Assembly: GCF_050003625.1 (NCBI RefSeq)
Contig: NC_134398.1
Location: 19,294,997 to 19,358,996 of the forward strand
Source of the DNA: Haematobia irritans
Lineage: Eukaryota > Arthropoda > Insecta > Diptera > Muscidae
Reading direction: 5' to 3'
DNA: 64,000 bases
Both the position numbers and the translations under genes were made by a program. Every line of letters starts with the position of its first letter. Position 1 is the stretch's first letter. The notes beneath the pieces are model-generated. The model ran no database searches and was not told the origin of the DNA. It saw nothing but the letters and a program-made list of their open reading frames with translations. Below, piece by piece: positions 1 to 12,197 of this stretch.

Positions 1-61
1 ACTAATGATCGGTCAATTATTCAAAATTATTGCTCTCTTTTCTTACTCTCCAAAAACTTAC

Positions 62-241
62 CTTTGCCGAACCCATGGATATCTGTACGAAAATTATCCT
101 TGCCCTTTTGGCCATCTACCAACTGGCCTAGACCATCAACATAACGATCACCTTGTTCATTGCCATCATAAGTTTTATCAGATAGATCCACTTCCATGCC
201 TCGTTGAACGCCTTTGGGTATGCTATAGGAAACAATGCCCT
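62..241 (-). CDS. Ddr: Ddr exon: start of discoidin-like domain (internal exon)
   Basis: This internal exon belongs to a discoidin domain receptor, a collagen-activated receptor tyrosine kinase of the plasma membrane; the part here is extracellular. On the minus strand a polypyrimidine tract and CAG acceptor end at 242, and an AAG|GTAAGT donor begins at 61. The exon is 180 bases, enters in phase 1 (its AG completes a Glu codon) and leaves in phase 1. The translation, about 59 residues, begins G-I-V-S-Y-S-I-P and contains Y-D-G, G-L-G-Q-L, D-G-Q and D-N-F-R. These line up with the vertebrate DDR segment (G-L-L-S-Y-T-A-P, then Y-D-G, G-L-G-Q-L-x-D-G, D-D-F-R) that opens the discoidin-like domain next to the discoidin domain. 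The exon that follows is outside the window. Family assignment is by remembered family motifs, not a search. A forward-strand open frame over the same bases is a shadow. Confidence 0.93.
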
Positions 242-242
242 C

Positions 243-1335
243 TGGAAGAAAGAAAAAATAAAAAAAATGTGAGAAAAATTTAATAAATAAATATTCATGT
301 ATTTTTTATTTAGTTGTAACTAATACTAAATTTATAATAAATACAAAATAAGAATATTTTTTTTTTTTGTATTTATTTATTTTCAGATATTTATAAGAGA
401 ATTTTCCCAAAGCATGGCTCCCTGCCCTACTAGACCATTGTGCGGTTTTCTCACAACCAAAGGAGTTTTGCTGTGGTGTTGGCGTGAAGTTGTTTGAAGT
501 GAATGTAACATGAGACTATGCTAATGTGAACATATGTTCTATGACATTCAAATTTATCCATTGTCTCGGTGTATGGTGTCCCAATCAAACCCAGACGAAG
601 ACAAATGACAAACAACAGTTGGGAGTGTATTCTTCTTTGCTTAGAAGTTTTCTATTTCAAAGTATATGTATTTGGCGGGGGGCTGACTACAAAAGCATTT
701 GTAGTTCTCTAATACAATATTTCACCTACAACGAGTATAGTTTCATGTTTTAAAGTAATTTTTTTCAATTTAGTTGGACATACGGTTTTTAATACATCCT
801 TAAGATATCTCAAATTTCTATGGCTCCTCTAGGGAATAAAATGTTAGAAAACTTTAGTTTTTTTTTTTAATTTGGGCATTGTTTTAAAATTCTCTTCACC
901 CTCCCTGCTGATTTAATAGAAATGTATTTATATGTTTGCATTTGTTTTTAAGTAAAATGAGCTGTTTTTAATTTTGTTTTAGCTTTCCCCCTTTGTGGGC
1001 CTTGAATATTATTCAATGTCATTGGAAATTTAATTTCAATTAAATTTCATTGTAAACAAAATTCTATGGTATTGATGATTCATTATTGGATTCTTGGTTC
1101 TTTTCTATGGCTTTGGTAATTTAAGCCTTCTCATTTTTTGAAGTTGTTTGTGTTTTTGAGGGGTTAGGCTAAAATGATGAATTTCTTTTGAGTGTTTTTC
1201 GATTTCTTGGAAGCAAAGCAAAATGGCCAAATAGAAATATTATCAGTATATCAGAAACTAGCTTTCAAAGAGGAAGAAATTTTAAAATTTTACCCAAATT
1301 TTCTTTAGAAAATCTAAAGAAATAAAAGGTGGGAA
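243..1335. other. Intronic sequence, no gene recognised
   Basis: AT-rich unique-looking intron flank of Ddr. A short open frame at 526-753 shows no family motif. Nothing else is visible apart from homopolymer T runs. Confidence 0.5.
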
Positions 1336-4087
1336 CATTTCTTATGAAATACAATTTTGACAAAATTTTCTATGGAAATGAGAGTTTGACAAAATTTTCT
1401 ACTGAAATAAATTTTTCACACTTATTTCTACAGAAATAAAATTTTGAGAAAATTTTCTATAGGAATAACATTTTGACAAAATTTTCTATAGAAAAAAAAA
1501 TTAATAAATTTTTATTTAAATAAAATTTGGAAAAAAATTCTATACAAATACAATTTTGATAAGATTTTTTATAGAACTAAAATTTTGACAAAATTTTGAC
1601 AAATTTTTTCTTTAGAAATAAAATTTTGAGAAAGTTTTCCATAGAAATATAATTTTGAGAAAATTTTCTACAAACATAAAATTTTTACAAAATTTCCTAT
1701 AGAAATAATATTTTGACAAAACAAAATTTAATATTTTTTTTAATAAAATTTGGAAAAAAACTATACAAATACAATTTTGATAAGATTTTTTATAGAACTA
1801 AAATTTTGACAAATTTTTTTATAGAAATAAAGTTTTGACAAAATGTTTTATAATAATTAAAATTTTCTATAGAAATAAGATTTTGACAAAATTTTCTATA
1901 GAAATAAAATTTTGACAACATTTTTCATAAATATAAAATTATGACAAAATTTCCTATAGAAATAATATTTTGACAAAACGTTCTATAGAAATAAGATTTT
2001 GACACAATTTTTTATAGAAATAAAGTTTTGACAAAATGTTCTATAAAATTTAAAATTTTGACAAACTTTTCTATAGAAATAAGATTTTGACAAAATATTC
2101 TAGAGAAATAAGATTTTGACAAAATATTCTAGAGAAATAAGATTTTGATAAAATTTTCTATAGAAATAAGATTTTGACAAAATTTTCTATAGAAATAAAG
2201 TTTTAACAAAATGTTCTATAGAAATAAAATTGTGACAAAATTTTCTATAGAAATATTATTTTTGACAAAATTTTCTATAGAAAAAACAAAAATTAATAAA
2301 TTTTTTTTATAAAAATTAAAATTTGGAAAAAAACTCTATACATACACAATTTTGATAAAATTTTTTTAGAACTAAAATTTTGACAAAATTTTCTGTAGAA
2401 ATAAAATTTTGACAAAACTTTCTATAGAAATAAAACTTTGCGAAAATTTCCATAGAAATAAAATTTTGACAACGTTTTTCATAAAAATAAAATTATGACA
2501 AAATTTTCTACAGAAATAAAGTTTTGACAAAACGTTCTATAGAAATAAGATTTTGACAAAAGTTTCTATATAAATAAGATTTTGACAAAATTTTTTATAG
2601 AAATAAAGATTTTGACAAAATTTATTATAAAAATAAAGTTTTGACAAAATGTTCTATAAAAATTAAAATTTTTCTATACAAATAATATTTTGACAAAATT
2701 TTCTAGAGAAATAAGATTTTGGCAAAATTTTCTATAGAAATAAGATTTTGACAAAAATTTTCTATAGAAATAAAATGTTGACAAAATGTTCTATATAAAT
2801 AAAATTTTGACAAAATTTTCTATAGAAATAAGATTCTTGTCAGAATTTTCCACAGAAATATAATTTTGAGGAAATTTTCTACAAACATAAAAAGCAAAAA
2901 AAATTTTTATGACAATAAAATTTTGGCAATATTTTCTACAGAAATAAAATTTTTACAAAATTTCCATAGAAATAAAATTTTGACAACATTTTCTATAGAA
3001 ATAAAATTTTAACAAAATTTTCTCTATACATGAACTTTAACAAAATGAAATCCGGACTTAGACAAAAACTAAATTCGACAAAGCTTCTATATATATAAAA
3101 TTTAAAAAAAAATTCTATGGAAATAACATTTTGAGAATATTTTCTTTACAAATAAAAAATTTGGAGAAAATTATAGATATTAAAAAAAATTTCTATAGAC
3201 ATAAAATATGACAAAATTTTCTATAGAAATAAAATTTTTAAAAAATTTTCTATAGAAATAAAATTTTTAAAAAATTTTCTATAGAAAGAAAATTTTGAAA
3301 AATTTTGTATATAAATAAATTTTCTATAGACATAAATGTGGACAAATTTATTGCTATAGAAATAAAATTTTGACAAAATTTTATCTAGAAATAAAATTTT
3401 GATGAAATTTTCTCAAATTTTGAAAACAAAAAATTCAATAAAAAAAATTTTTTAAATAGCTTCTATAGAATATCTCATTATACAATGTTTCTATAGAATA
3501 AAATTTTGAAAATATTGTCTATAGAAAGAAAATATTGACAAAATTTCTTATAGGAAAAATTTTTCTATGGTTAAAATTTAGACAAAATTGTCTAAAAAAT
3601 AAAATGTTGACAAAATTTTCTATTGAAGTAAAATTCATTTCGTTCATTTATTCTTTATTTAATAGTAAGATTATTCAATTTGTTTTCTTACAAAACAAAA
3701 TTTTGAGAAAATTTTCTATACAAAGAAAATTTTGACAAAATTTTCTATGGATAAAATTTTTACAAAATTTTCCATAGAAATAAAATTTTTACAAAATTTT
3801 CCATAGAAATAAAATTTTTACAAAATTTTCCATAGAAATAAAATTTTTTTGTAAAATTTTTTATAGTAATAAAATATTGACAAATTTTCTATAGATAAAA
3901 TTTTGACAAAATTTTCTATGGATAAAATTTTGATAAAAGTGTCTAAGACATAAAATTTTGAAAAAATTTTCAATAGAAATAAAATTTTTACAAAATTTTC
4001 CATAGAAATAATTTTTGACCCCATGGGACTTTTTGTAAAATTTTCTTCAAATTTTGCTAGATTAGTTTTGCTGCGATGGCCACCGTG
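1336..4087 (+). mobile_element. 29-bp minisatellite array with right terminal TIR-like end
   Basis: Roughly 90 degenerate tandem copies of a 29-bp unit (core TTTGACAAAATTTTCTATAG followed by AAATAAAAT), with many substitutions and indels, especially from 3030 to 3350. After the last unit the sequence becomes TTTGCTAGATTAG... and ends in TGGCCACCGTG at 4077-4087. That resembles the TGGCAACCGTG end of the array at 57-59 kb. I infer the array is the body of an old DNA element whose left end is lost. Open frames within it are artefacts. Confidence 0.7.
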
Positions 4088-5262
4088 ATGGAGGCACGCT
4101 ATGTTTACAATTGTGTACATAGAAAAATTACACCTCCATTAAACAATTAGTATTTATTATATATTAATATTTTATTTATTAGATAAACATATAAATATTA
4201 ATTTATAAACACAATAAAGACACACCACAAAATATTTTTATAATTTAATTGTTCTACAAGCTAAATATTAGCTATAGATTTTATTACAATTAATTAAAGC
4301 AATACGTGATCTGTTACATTTTATTCAAAGAATATCCAATATTCCATATGAGTTTAGTTATACAAATATAAATATATTTGTTTATATAAGTATACACACA
4401 GACACATGTATACAATTGTTTTATCTCTATATATCAGTTTGCTTTGTTGGCTTATTGTTTGTGTGTTAGTTTAACGCCCTTTTGTTTAGAAACAATACAA
4501 TTTTCGGCTATAGTAGAATACATGCCTATTGTTTTTATAACAAAACAAGTACATCTACATTTTCATTTACTTGCTGTGACAATAACAACAAACGTAAATG
4601 ACTACATGCATGTAATTACGATAATTATGCTATAAGCGAATATAGCCGCAATACATAGACATAGTTATATGGGATAGCCTACATTGACAATTAAATTGAG
4701 ATTTACTTCTTTGTGTCATTCGATTGTGTGTGTGTATGGGTGTATAGATTTCGGTGTACTATTAGCAGCAGTTACTTAAATGTCTCTATGTAGTATTGCC
4801 ACCATTAACATGTAAATGTAAAACTAATAATAAATCCTTTAAAATACCTCCAAATACAAATAAACACTAATACGCCCATAGCCGTAATATATTACCTTTA
4901 AAGGTGAAACTACACACCCACAAAGGCTGGACAAATACGAATAATAGCACGTATAGCAACTGTCAAACAGAGTTTAACAGAAGTAATAAAATTTTCTTAA
5001 CCCAGAAATAGTTATAGTAATTAAAGTTAAATTCAACAAAAATAAATCAAAATTAAAACAATATAAATTAAAAACAGTTTTGTGTAATAAAATAATATAG
5101 TAAAACTAACACATATTAAAATAAATTAAAAATTAATTATAAATTAATTAATAGTTCTTAATATAAAAAAAGCTAACTTAATATTGAATTAAAAGACTTG
5201 ATTTAAATGAAAAAAAAAAAATAAAATAAAATTAGACAACAAGTTTAATTTAAAGTTAAATT
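4088..5262. other. Intronic AT-rich sequence without a gene
   Basis: Unique-looking sequence of moderate complexity from 4.1 to about 5.0 kb, then very AT-rich. No coding or RNA feature is seen. Confidence 0.5.
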
Positions 5263-5265
5263 AAA

Positions 5266-7102
5266 TTTAAACAAGTACATACGGCCGCAAGTTCGGCCAG
5301 GCCGAATCTTATGTACCCACCACCATGGATTGCGTAGAAACTTCTACGAAAGATTGTGATTTAGTCCATACATGGTATATATTAGACAAAAAAGTTATGT
5401 ATAGTTAAGTCTACAAATAATTACGAATCGATATGGACTTTTTGTACGTAGAGAGCCAGAATTGAAATATGGGGGTCGCTTATATGGGGGCTGTATACAA
5501 TTATGAACTTGATATGGACCAATTTTTGTGTGATTGGGGATCGATTTATCTGAGGGCCATATATAACTATAGACCGATATGGACCTAGTTAGGCATGGTT
5601 GTTAACGACCATATACTAGCACAATGTACCAAATTTCAACTCACTCGGATGAAATTTGCTCCTCCAAGAGGTTCCAAAACCAAATCTCGGGATAGGTTTA
5701 TATGGGGCTATGTACGATTATGGACTGATATGGACCACTTTTGGCATGGTTGTTAAATATATACTACCACCACGTACCAAATTTCAAGCAGATCGGATGA
5801 ATTTTGCATCTCCAAAAGGCACCGGAGGTCAAATCTGGGGATCGGTTTATATGGGAGCTATATATAATTATGGACTGATAGGAACCAATTCCTGCATGGT
5901 TGTTGGATACCATATACTAACATCACGTACCAAATTTCAACCGAATGGCAAGAATTTTGCTCTTCCAAGGGGCTCTGGAGGTCAAATCTGGGGATCGGTT
6001 TATATGGGGCCTATATATAATTATGGACCGATATCGACCAATTTTTGCATGGGAGTTTGAGGCCATATATTAACACCACATACCAAATTTCAACTGAATC
6101 AGATGAATTTTGGTCTTCCAAGAGGTTCCGGAGGTCAAATCTGGTGATCGGTTTATATGGGGGCTATATATAATTATGAACCGATGTGGACCAATTTTTG
6201 CATGGTTGTTATAGACCATATACTAACATCACGTACAAAATTTAAGCCGGATCGGATGAAATTTGCTTTTCTTAGCGGCCTCGCAAGCCAAATCGGGGGA
6301 TCGGTTTATATGGGGGCTATATATAATTATGGACCGATGTCGACCAATTTTTGCATGGTTGTTAGAGACCATATACTAACACCATGTACCAAATTTCAGC
6401 CGGATCGCATGAAATTTGCTTCTCTTAGAGGCCTCGCAAGCCAAATCGGGGGATCGGTTTATATGGGGGCTATATATAATTATGGACCGATGTGGACCAA
6501 TTTTTGCATGGTTGTTAGAGACCATATATTGACACCATGTACCAAATTTCAGCCGGATCGGATGAAATTTGCTTCTCTTAGGGGCCTCGCAAGCCAAATC
6601 GGGGGATCGGTTTATATGGGGGCTATATATAATTATGGACCGATGTGGACCAATTTTTGCATGGTTGTTAGAAACCATATACTAACACCATGTACCAAAT
6701 TTCAGCCGGATCGGATGAAATTTGCTTCTCTTAGAGGCCTCGCAAGCAAAATTTTGGGGTCCGTTTATATGGGGGCTATACGTAAAAGTGGACCGATATG
6801 GCCCATTTGCAATACCATCCGACCTACATCAATAACAACTACTTGTGCCAAGTTTCAAGTCGATAGCTTGTTTCGTTCGGAAGTTAGCGTGATTTCAACA
6901 GACGGACGGACGGACGGACGGACGGACGGACGGACGGACGGACGGACGGACGGACGGACGGACGGACATGCTCAGATCGACTCAGAATTTCACCACGACC
7001 CAGAATATATATACTTTATGGGGTCTTAGAGCAATATTTCGATGTGTTACAAACGGAATGACAAAGTTAATATACCCCCCATCCTATGGTGGTGGGTATA
7101 AA
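5266..7102 (+). mobile_element. DINE-1/mini-me-like non-autonomous element, near full length
   Basis: The left end has AACAAGTACATACGGCCGC and a perfect hairpin TTCGGCC-A-GGCCGAA at 5292-5306, followed by ATCTTATGTACCCACCACC. The right end is CATCCTATGGTGGTGGGTA. Inside are at least eight tandem units; the last four have an exact 153-bp period (GGTTTATATGGGGGC at 6303 and 6456). A GGAC microsatellite follows at 6900-6967. The copies at 25.8, 60.1 and 63.2 kb share these parts in opposite orientation. The hairpin, the internal tandem units and the GTCY-type microsatellite are hallmarks of dipteran INE-1/DINE-1/mini-me (Helentron-related) elements; the exact family is inference. Open frames of 290 and 100 codons come from the 153-bp period and are not genes. 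Confidence 0.8.
6900..6967 (+). repeat. (GGAC)n microsatellite inside DINE-like element
   Basis: About 17 perfect GGAC units precede ATGCTCAGATCGACTCAG. The other copies have shorter GTCC or GTCT tracts at the same place, so this tract has expanded here. Confidence 0.97.
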
Positions 7103-7927
7103 AAAAATATATATCTCCAAAAAAGCATTGAAAATTTCCAAAGCCAATTGAACATTATTTTAGTTTCAAATTTATAAAATTCAATGCAAAAAAATAAATT
7201 TATTTATTATAAAAAATAAAATTAGTTTGGACAAAAGTAAATAAAAATAAATATAAATTAAACATAAAATTATTGTAGCAAACTGATAAATTAAATATAA
7301 TTAAAACAAATGTTAAATTAATAAAATAAAATTGAACTAGTAGTTTTTATTATAAACAAATTAATAATGAATTAATAAAATTGATTTAAATAAAAAAATT
7401 AAGTTAAATTATATACATACTTGTTTTTTTTTTGTATAAAGCTAATACGAACAATAATAATATAAATAATTATTAAATTAAATCAAATAAAATAATAAAA
7501 AAAAAACAATTAGTAAAATAATTAAAAATAAATTTAATACAATAAAATAATCAACTAAAACTAATATTTATTTTAACATTAAATTTAAAAAAGTAGTCCT
7601 TAATCAAAACAAGCTAAACAAGAATAAAATTAAAAAACTGCTTTAAATAAAAAAATATATAAATAAAATACAATATATAAATATAAATACAATAAATTTG
7701 AAATAAGTACCAAAAATTATTTTTCTTTAAATTTTATTATAAATTATTGTTATTTTTTAATATTACTTTTTTTAAATTTATAAGGGATAATCACTTTTTC
7801 CATTTTTCCTGTACTTTAATAATAAGACTTAAATTTTGTCGCACAGGATATCGCTTAAATATTATTAAAAAATATAATGAAATAATTAAAAAAATTAAAA
7901 AAATATATAAATATAAAAAACAATTGT
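7103..7927. other. Very AT-rich intronic sequence
   Basis: Runs of A/T with AATTAAA-like words. No coding or structural feature is visible; the small open frames are compositional. Confidence 0.5.
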
Positions 7928-8013
7928 TTTTTATAAAATTTGCGAAAATTTTCCACAGAAATAAACGTTTGACAAAATTTTTCATACAAATAAAATTTTG
8001 ACAAAATTTTCTA
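7928..8013 (+). repeat. Short 29-bp repeat stretch
   Basis: About three degenerate units (TTTGACAAAATTTT... type) directly abut the element starting at 8014. Confidence 0.75.
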
Positions 8014-8328
8014 TATAAAATATATATGGGAGCTATATCTAAATCTTAACCGATTTCTTCCAAAATCAATAGGGTTCTATTCTGAGCCAAAACACATACT
8101 TGGGCCAAATTCGAAGTCGATTGGACTAAAACTGCGACCTAGACTTTGATTACAAAAATGTGTTCACAGACAGACGGACGGACGGACATGGCTAGATCGA
8201 CTCAGGGACCCACCCTGAGCATTTTTGCCAAAGACACCATGTGTCTATCTCGTCTCCTTCTGGGTGTTGCAAACATATGCACTAACTTATAATACCTTGT
8301 TCCACAGTGTGGCGCAGGGTATAATAAA
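8014..8328 (+). mobile_element. Short DINE-like element (GTCY subfamily) inside 29-bp array
   Basis: Starts TATATATGGGAGCTATATC, has CAGACAGACGGACGGACGG at 8168-8186 followed by ACATGGCTAGATCGACTCAG, and ends with CCACAGTGTGGCGCAGGGTA. The block from 55.5 to 55.8 kb has the same order of motifs. It interrupts the 29-bp array, so it either inserted into the array or the array grew from its edges. Confidence 0.7.
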
Positions 8329-10325
8329 ATTTTAAGAACATTTTTATAGAACTAAAATTTTGAGAAAATTTTAACAGAAATACAATTTTTAAAAAATTTT
8401 ATAGAAATAAAATTTTTAAAAAATGTTTATAGAACTAAAATTTTGAGAAAACTTCTATAGAAATTTGACAAAAAATTTTCTATAGAATTAAAATTTTGAT
8501 AAAATTTACTATTAAAATAAAGTTATGACAAAATTTTCCATAGAAATAAAATTTTGACAAAATGTTCTATATGAATAAAATTTTGGGAAATATTTAATAG
8601 AAATACAATTTTGAACAAATTTTTATAGAAATAAAATTTTGAAAAAAAAATTATAGAAATCAAATTTTGATAAACATTTTCTATAGAAACAACATTTTGG
8701 TAAAAATTTCTGTAGAAATAAAATTTTACAAAATTGTTTATAGTAATAAAATTTTGACAAAATGTTCTATAGAAATAAAATTTTGACAAAATTTTTCTAT
8801 AGAAATAAAATTTTGACAAAATTTTCTATAGAAATAAAATTTTGACAATATATTCCGCAGAAATAAAATTTTGACAAAATTTTCTCTAGAAATAAAATTT
8901 TGATAAAATTTTCTATTGAAATAAAGTAATGACACAATTTTCCGTAGAAATAAAATTTTGACACAATGTTCTATATAAATAAAATTTTGAGAAAATTTTT
9001 GTAGAAATACAATTTTGAACAAATTTTTATAGAAATAAAATTTTGAAAAAAATTTTATAGAAATCAAATTTTGATACAGATTTTCTGTAGAAACAACATT
9101 TTGATAAAAATTTCTGTAGAATTAAAATTTTACAAAATTGCTTATAGTAATAAAATTTTGACAAAATTTTCTATAGAAATAAAATTTTGACAAAATTTTC
9201 TGTGGAAATAAAATTTTGACAAAACGTTCTATAGAAATAAAATTTTGACAAAATTTTCTATAGAAATAAAATTTTGACAAAATTGTCCATAGAAATAAAA
9301 TTTTGACAAAATTTTCTATAGAAATAAAATTTTGACGAAATTTTTCTATAGAAATAAAATTTTGACTAAATTTTCTATAGAAATAAAATTTTGACAAAAT
9401 TGTCCACAGAAATAACATTTTGACATAATTTTTTATAGAAATAAAATTTTGATAAAATTTTTCTATAGAAATAAAATTTTGATAAAATTTTTCTATAGAA
9501 ATAAAATTTTGATAAAATTTTTCTATAGAAATAAAATCGTGACAAAATTTTCTATAGAAATAAAATTTTGACAAGATTTTCTATAGAAATAAAATTTTGA
9601 CAAAATTTTCTATAGAAATAAAATTTTGACAAAATTTTCTATAGAAATAAAATTTTGACAACATTTTCTATAGAATAAAAATTTTGACAAAATTTTCTAT
9701 AGAAATAAAATTTTGACAAAATTTTCTATAGAAAAAAAAATTTTGACAAAATTTTTCTATAGAAATAAAATGTTGACAAAATTTTCTATAGAAAAAAAAA
9801 ATTTTGACAAAATTTTTCTATAGAAATAAAATGTTGACAAAATTTTCTGTCCAAATAAAATTTTGACAAAATGTTCTATATAAATAAAATTTTGAGAAAA
9901 TTTTTATAGAAATTTAATTTTGAACAAATTTTTATAAAAATAAAATTTTGAAAAAAATTTCATAGGAATTAAATTTTGATAAAAATTTTCTATAGAAACA
10001 AAATTTTGATAAAATTTTCTGTAGAAATAAAATTTTGACAAACTTTTTTTTTAAAGAATTAAATTTTTAAGAAAATTTTCAAAATAACTAAATTTTAAGA
10101 AAATTTTCTATAGAAATAAAATTTTGAGAAAATTTTCTATAGAAATAAAATTTTATGAAAATTTTTCTAAAGAAAATTTGCTACAGAAATGAAATTTTGG
10201 GAAAATTATCCATAGATATATAATTTGAGAAAATTTTCTATAGAAATAAAATTTTGAGAAAATTTTCTATTCAAATAAAGTTTTGAGAAAATTTTCTATA
10301 TAAATAAAATTGATAAAATATATGA
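8329..10325 (+). repeat. 29-bp minisatellite array, well-ordered
   Basis: About 65-70 units, including the most regular ones in the window (9140-9800), with an exact 29-base step between successive CTATAG words (for example 9610 and 9639). Minus-strand open frames at 8523-8819, 8738-9067 and 9122-9574 are products of the repeat: three 29-bp units give a 29-residue period rich in F, K, I and S. Confidence 0.9.
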
Positions 10326-11580
10326 AATAAACTCAAAGTAAGAAAAACTTTTTACAAATGATTTACATAATTTTACTAAATTCGAATTTCGTTTAAAATA
10401 ATTCACAGTTTTCTAAAATGTATGTACCCAGCAAAAAAAATTGGAAGTTCTTCCAAAGGCACAACTTTAAAAGCACTTCCAGAAGATGCACTCCCAATGA
10501 TGTTCTTTAGTTTGACTACCCAGGAAGTTCTTTAAAAAAAAATCGAAAAATAGAACTTCGACTTTTCAAATTTTGAAGAAATCAAAATGTCGACTTTTTT
10601 TAAATTTTGAGGAAAACAAAAAAAAACTGACTTTATGATGCTTTTACAATTTAACTTGGGGAAAGCCAATAACATTAGATTTTTATTTGATAAATTTATT
10701 ATTTCATTGTTCAAAAAATAGAAAATATTATTTACTTTGAAAAACAAAAATCCCTATTTATTTTTGTTTAACAAAAAAAAAAAAAAAACTTGAAAATATT
10801 TTTCCTTTTTCATACATTCCACTAATGTACTTGTAATTATAGTTTCATAGTTCATTCTTTATTTATCACTGATGTTCATTTTATTTTGACCATCGTTGTT
10901 CAGGTGGTCGATGTTCACATTTGTTATCTTTTATTATTTGTAGTCATTGTAGACACCATCATCAAACAATGCCATGTGACACTTAAATGTATCCGCCTAC
11001 CAAATTTTCGTATACAAATATGTCCTCAAATGTCAAAACATGTGTATGGGAATCCTGTCATACATGTATGACACAAAACCTGTGTCCTGTGGTTTAATGG
11101 TTATTATCATTAATTTGATATCTATAGTAATTATAGATAATTCCTATGCACGCCCACCAAAAAAAAAAAAAAAAAAACAACAAAGACAAAGACACAAAAA
11201 CAAATTGAAAATACTGTTAGTTGTTGTGGAATAATTACGGTTTATAATTTAATGAATAATTATAGTTAGTAAATCAATTGAAATTCCATGAAACATAGAC
11301 CATTAGTCAAGTAGAGATCTATATAATCTAAGCAAACATGTAGGTAATATAATTGTGGTCATGTGGCCCAGAACAAAGTGTATTAAAAGAAATAACCTTC
11401 CTGTTTAAGCCCCAAAAGGGTTCAGTTTTAATTTTAGTAATAGATTTAATATATAGGGTTGTGGTTTGTGATATAGAATATTATTAAAACAATTACACAC
11501 CACCTGGTATTTGATTAAAATATTTCTTATGCAAATTGCATTATTGTATGTATGTTGTAATTGGAATTTTGAATTATAAA
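10326..11580. other. Intronic sequence with a common AAGTTCTTCC-type repeat
   Basis: From 10425 to 10530 there is a CCCAGCAAAAAAAATTGG...GACTACCCAGGAAGTTC block. It resembles a dispersed MITE-like sequence whose ends carry ACCCAG. The remainder is AT-rich or unique-looking with no gene. Confidence 0.45.
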
Positions 11581-12175
11581 AGAATATCTGGCGCCCAACG
11601 GTAGGTTATGAATAATTGCTAATTAGGTTTTTTAATTCCATATTTTTATACGGAATACAAGTATGTAGTAATTATTTTCGTAAACGGGTAGGATGAAATC
11701 CTAACTGGCGCCCAAAGGTAGGATAGCTTATTGAAGATATAACAAAAAAAAATAAATATTTTAAAAATCTTTATAAACATTCCAGTCATCCATTTTTTGT
11801 ATTTGCTTGAAATTTCCTATCCAACGTTTCTAAAGACTTTCATAAAGATATGGCTCTTAGACACAACAGTACAAACATTGTTCTTTGGCACTGTGGACTA
11901 TTTGAATGAATAAAAATTTACATACATATCTTTAGTGTATTTTTGTTAATTTTCGTAGCTAATCAAACATTTTAAAATAAAATAATATTTTCAACACACA
12001 TATAGAATTATGAGTTATTACAGAATATCTGGCGCCCAACTGAGGGATATGAAAAAATATTTCTACTTACAATTCGAAATAGTTTTTTTTTTTTTTTTTT
12101 TTAACAAGTGCGTATAAACAAAGTATACCTATAGCAATATAAATTGCATGAAAACCTAACTGGCGCCCACAGGTA
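11581..12175 (+). repeat. Tandem repeat with four TGGCGCCCAAC-type sites
   Basis: TGGCGCCCA sites start at 11589, 11706, 12030 and 12161. They form two pairs about 441 bp apart. The first of each pair is preceded by AGAATATC, the second by AAATCCTAAC or AAACCTAAC and followed by GGTAGG. TGGCGCCCAAC equals the start of a tRNA-Lys primer-binding site of LTR retroelements. No LTR-bounded element or polyprotein frame is present. Confidence 0.65.
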
Positions 12176-12197
12176 GGCTACATTGGCGTACTATAGA

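Noticed and set aside
5..283. 92-codon forward frame
   Set aside because: It is the antisense shadow of the Ddr exon at 241-62.
1336..4087. CRISPR array (29-bp repeats)
   Set aside because: Units are directly adjacent without unique spacers, degenerate, and in a eukaryotic intron.
6157..7029. 290-codon forward open frame with four near-identical 51-residue repeats
   Set aside because: It lies wholly in the 153-bp tandem units and GGAC tract of a DINE-like element; 153 is divisible by three, so both strands stay open. No start or splice context and no conserved domain.
9122..9574. 150-codon minus-strand frame rich in F, K, I, S
   Set aside because: Translation of the 29-bp minisatellite; the same pseudo-motif appears wherever the array lacks stops.
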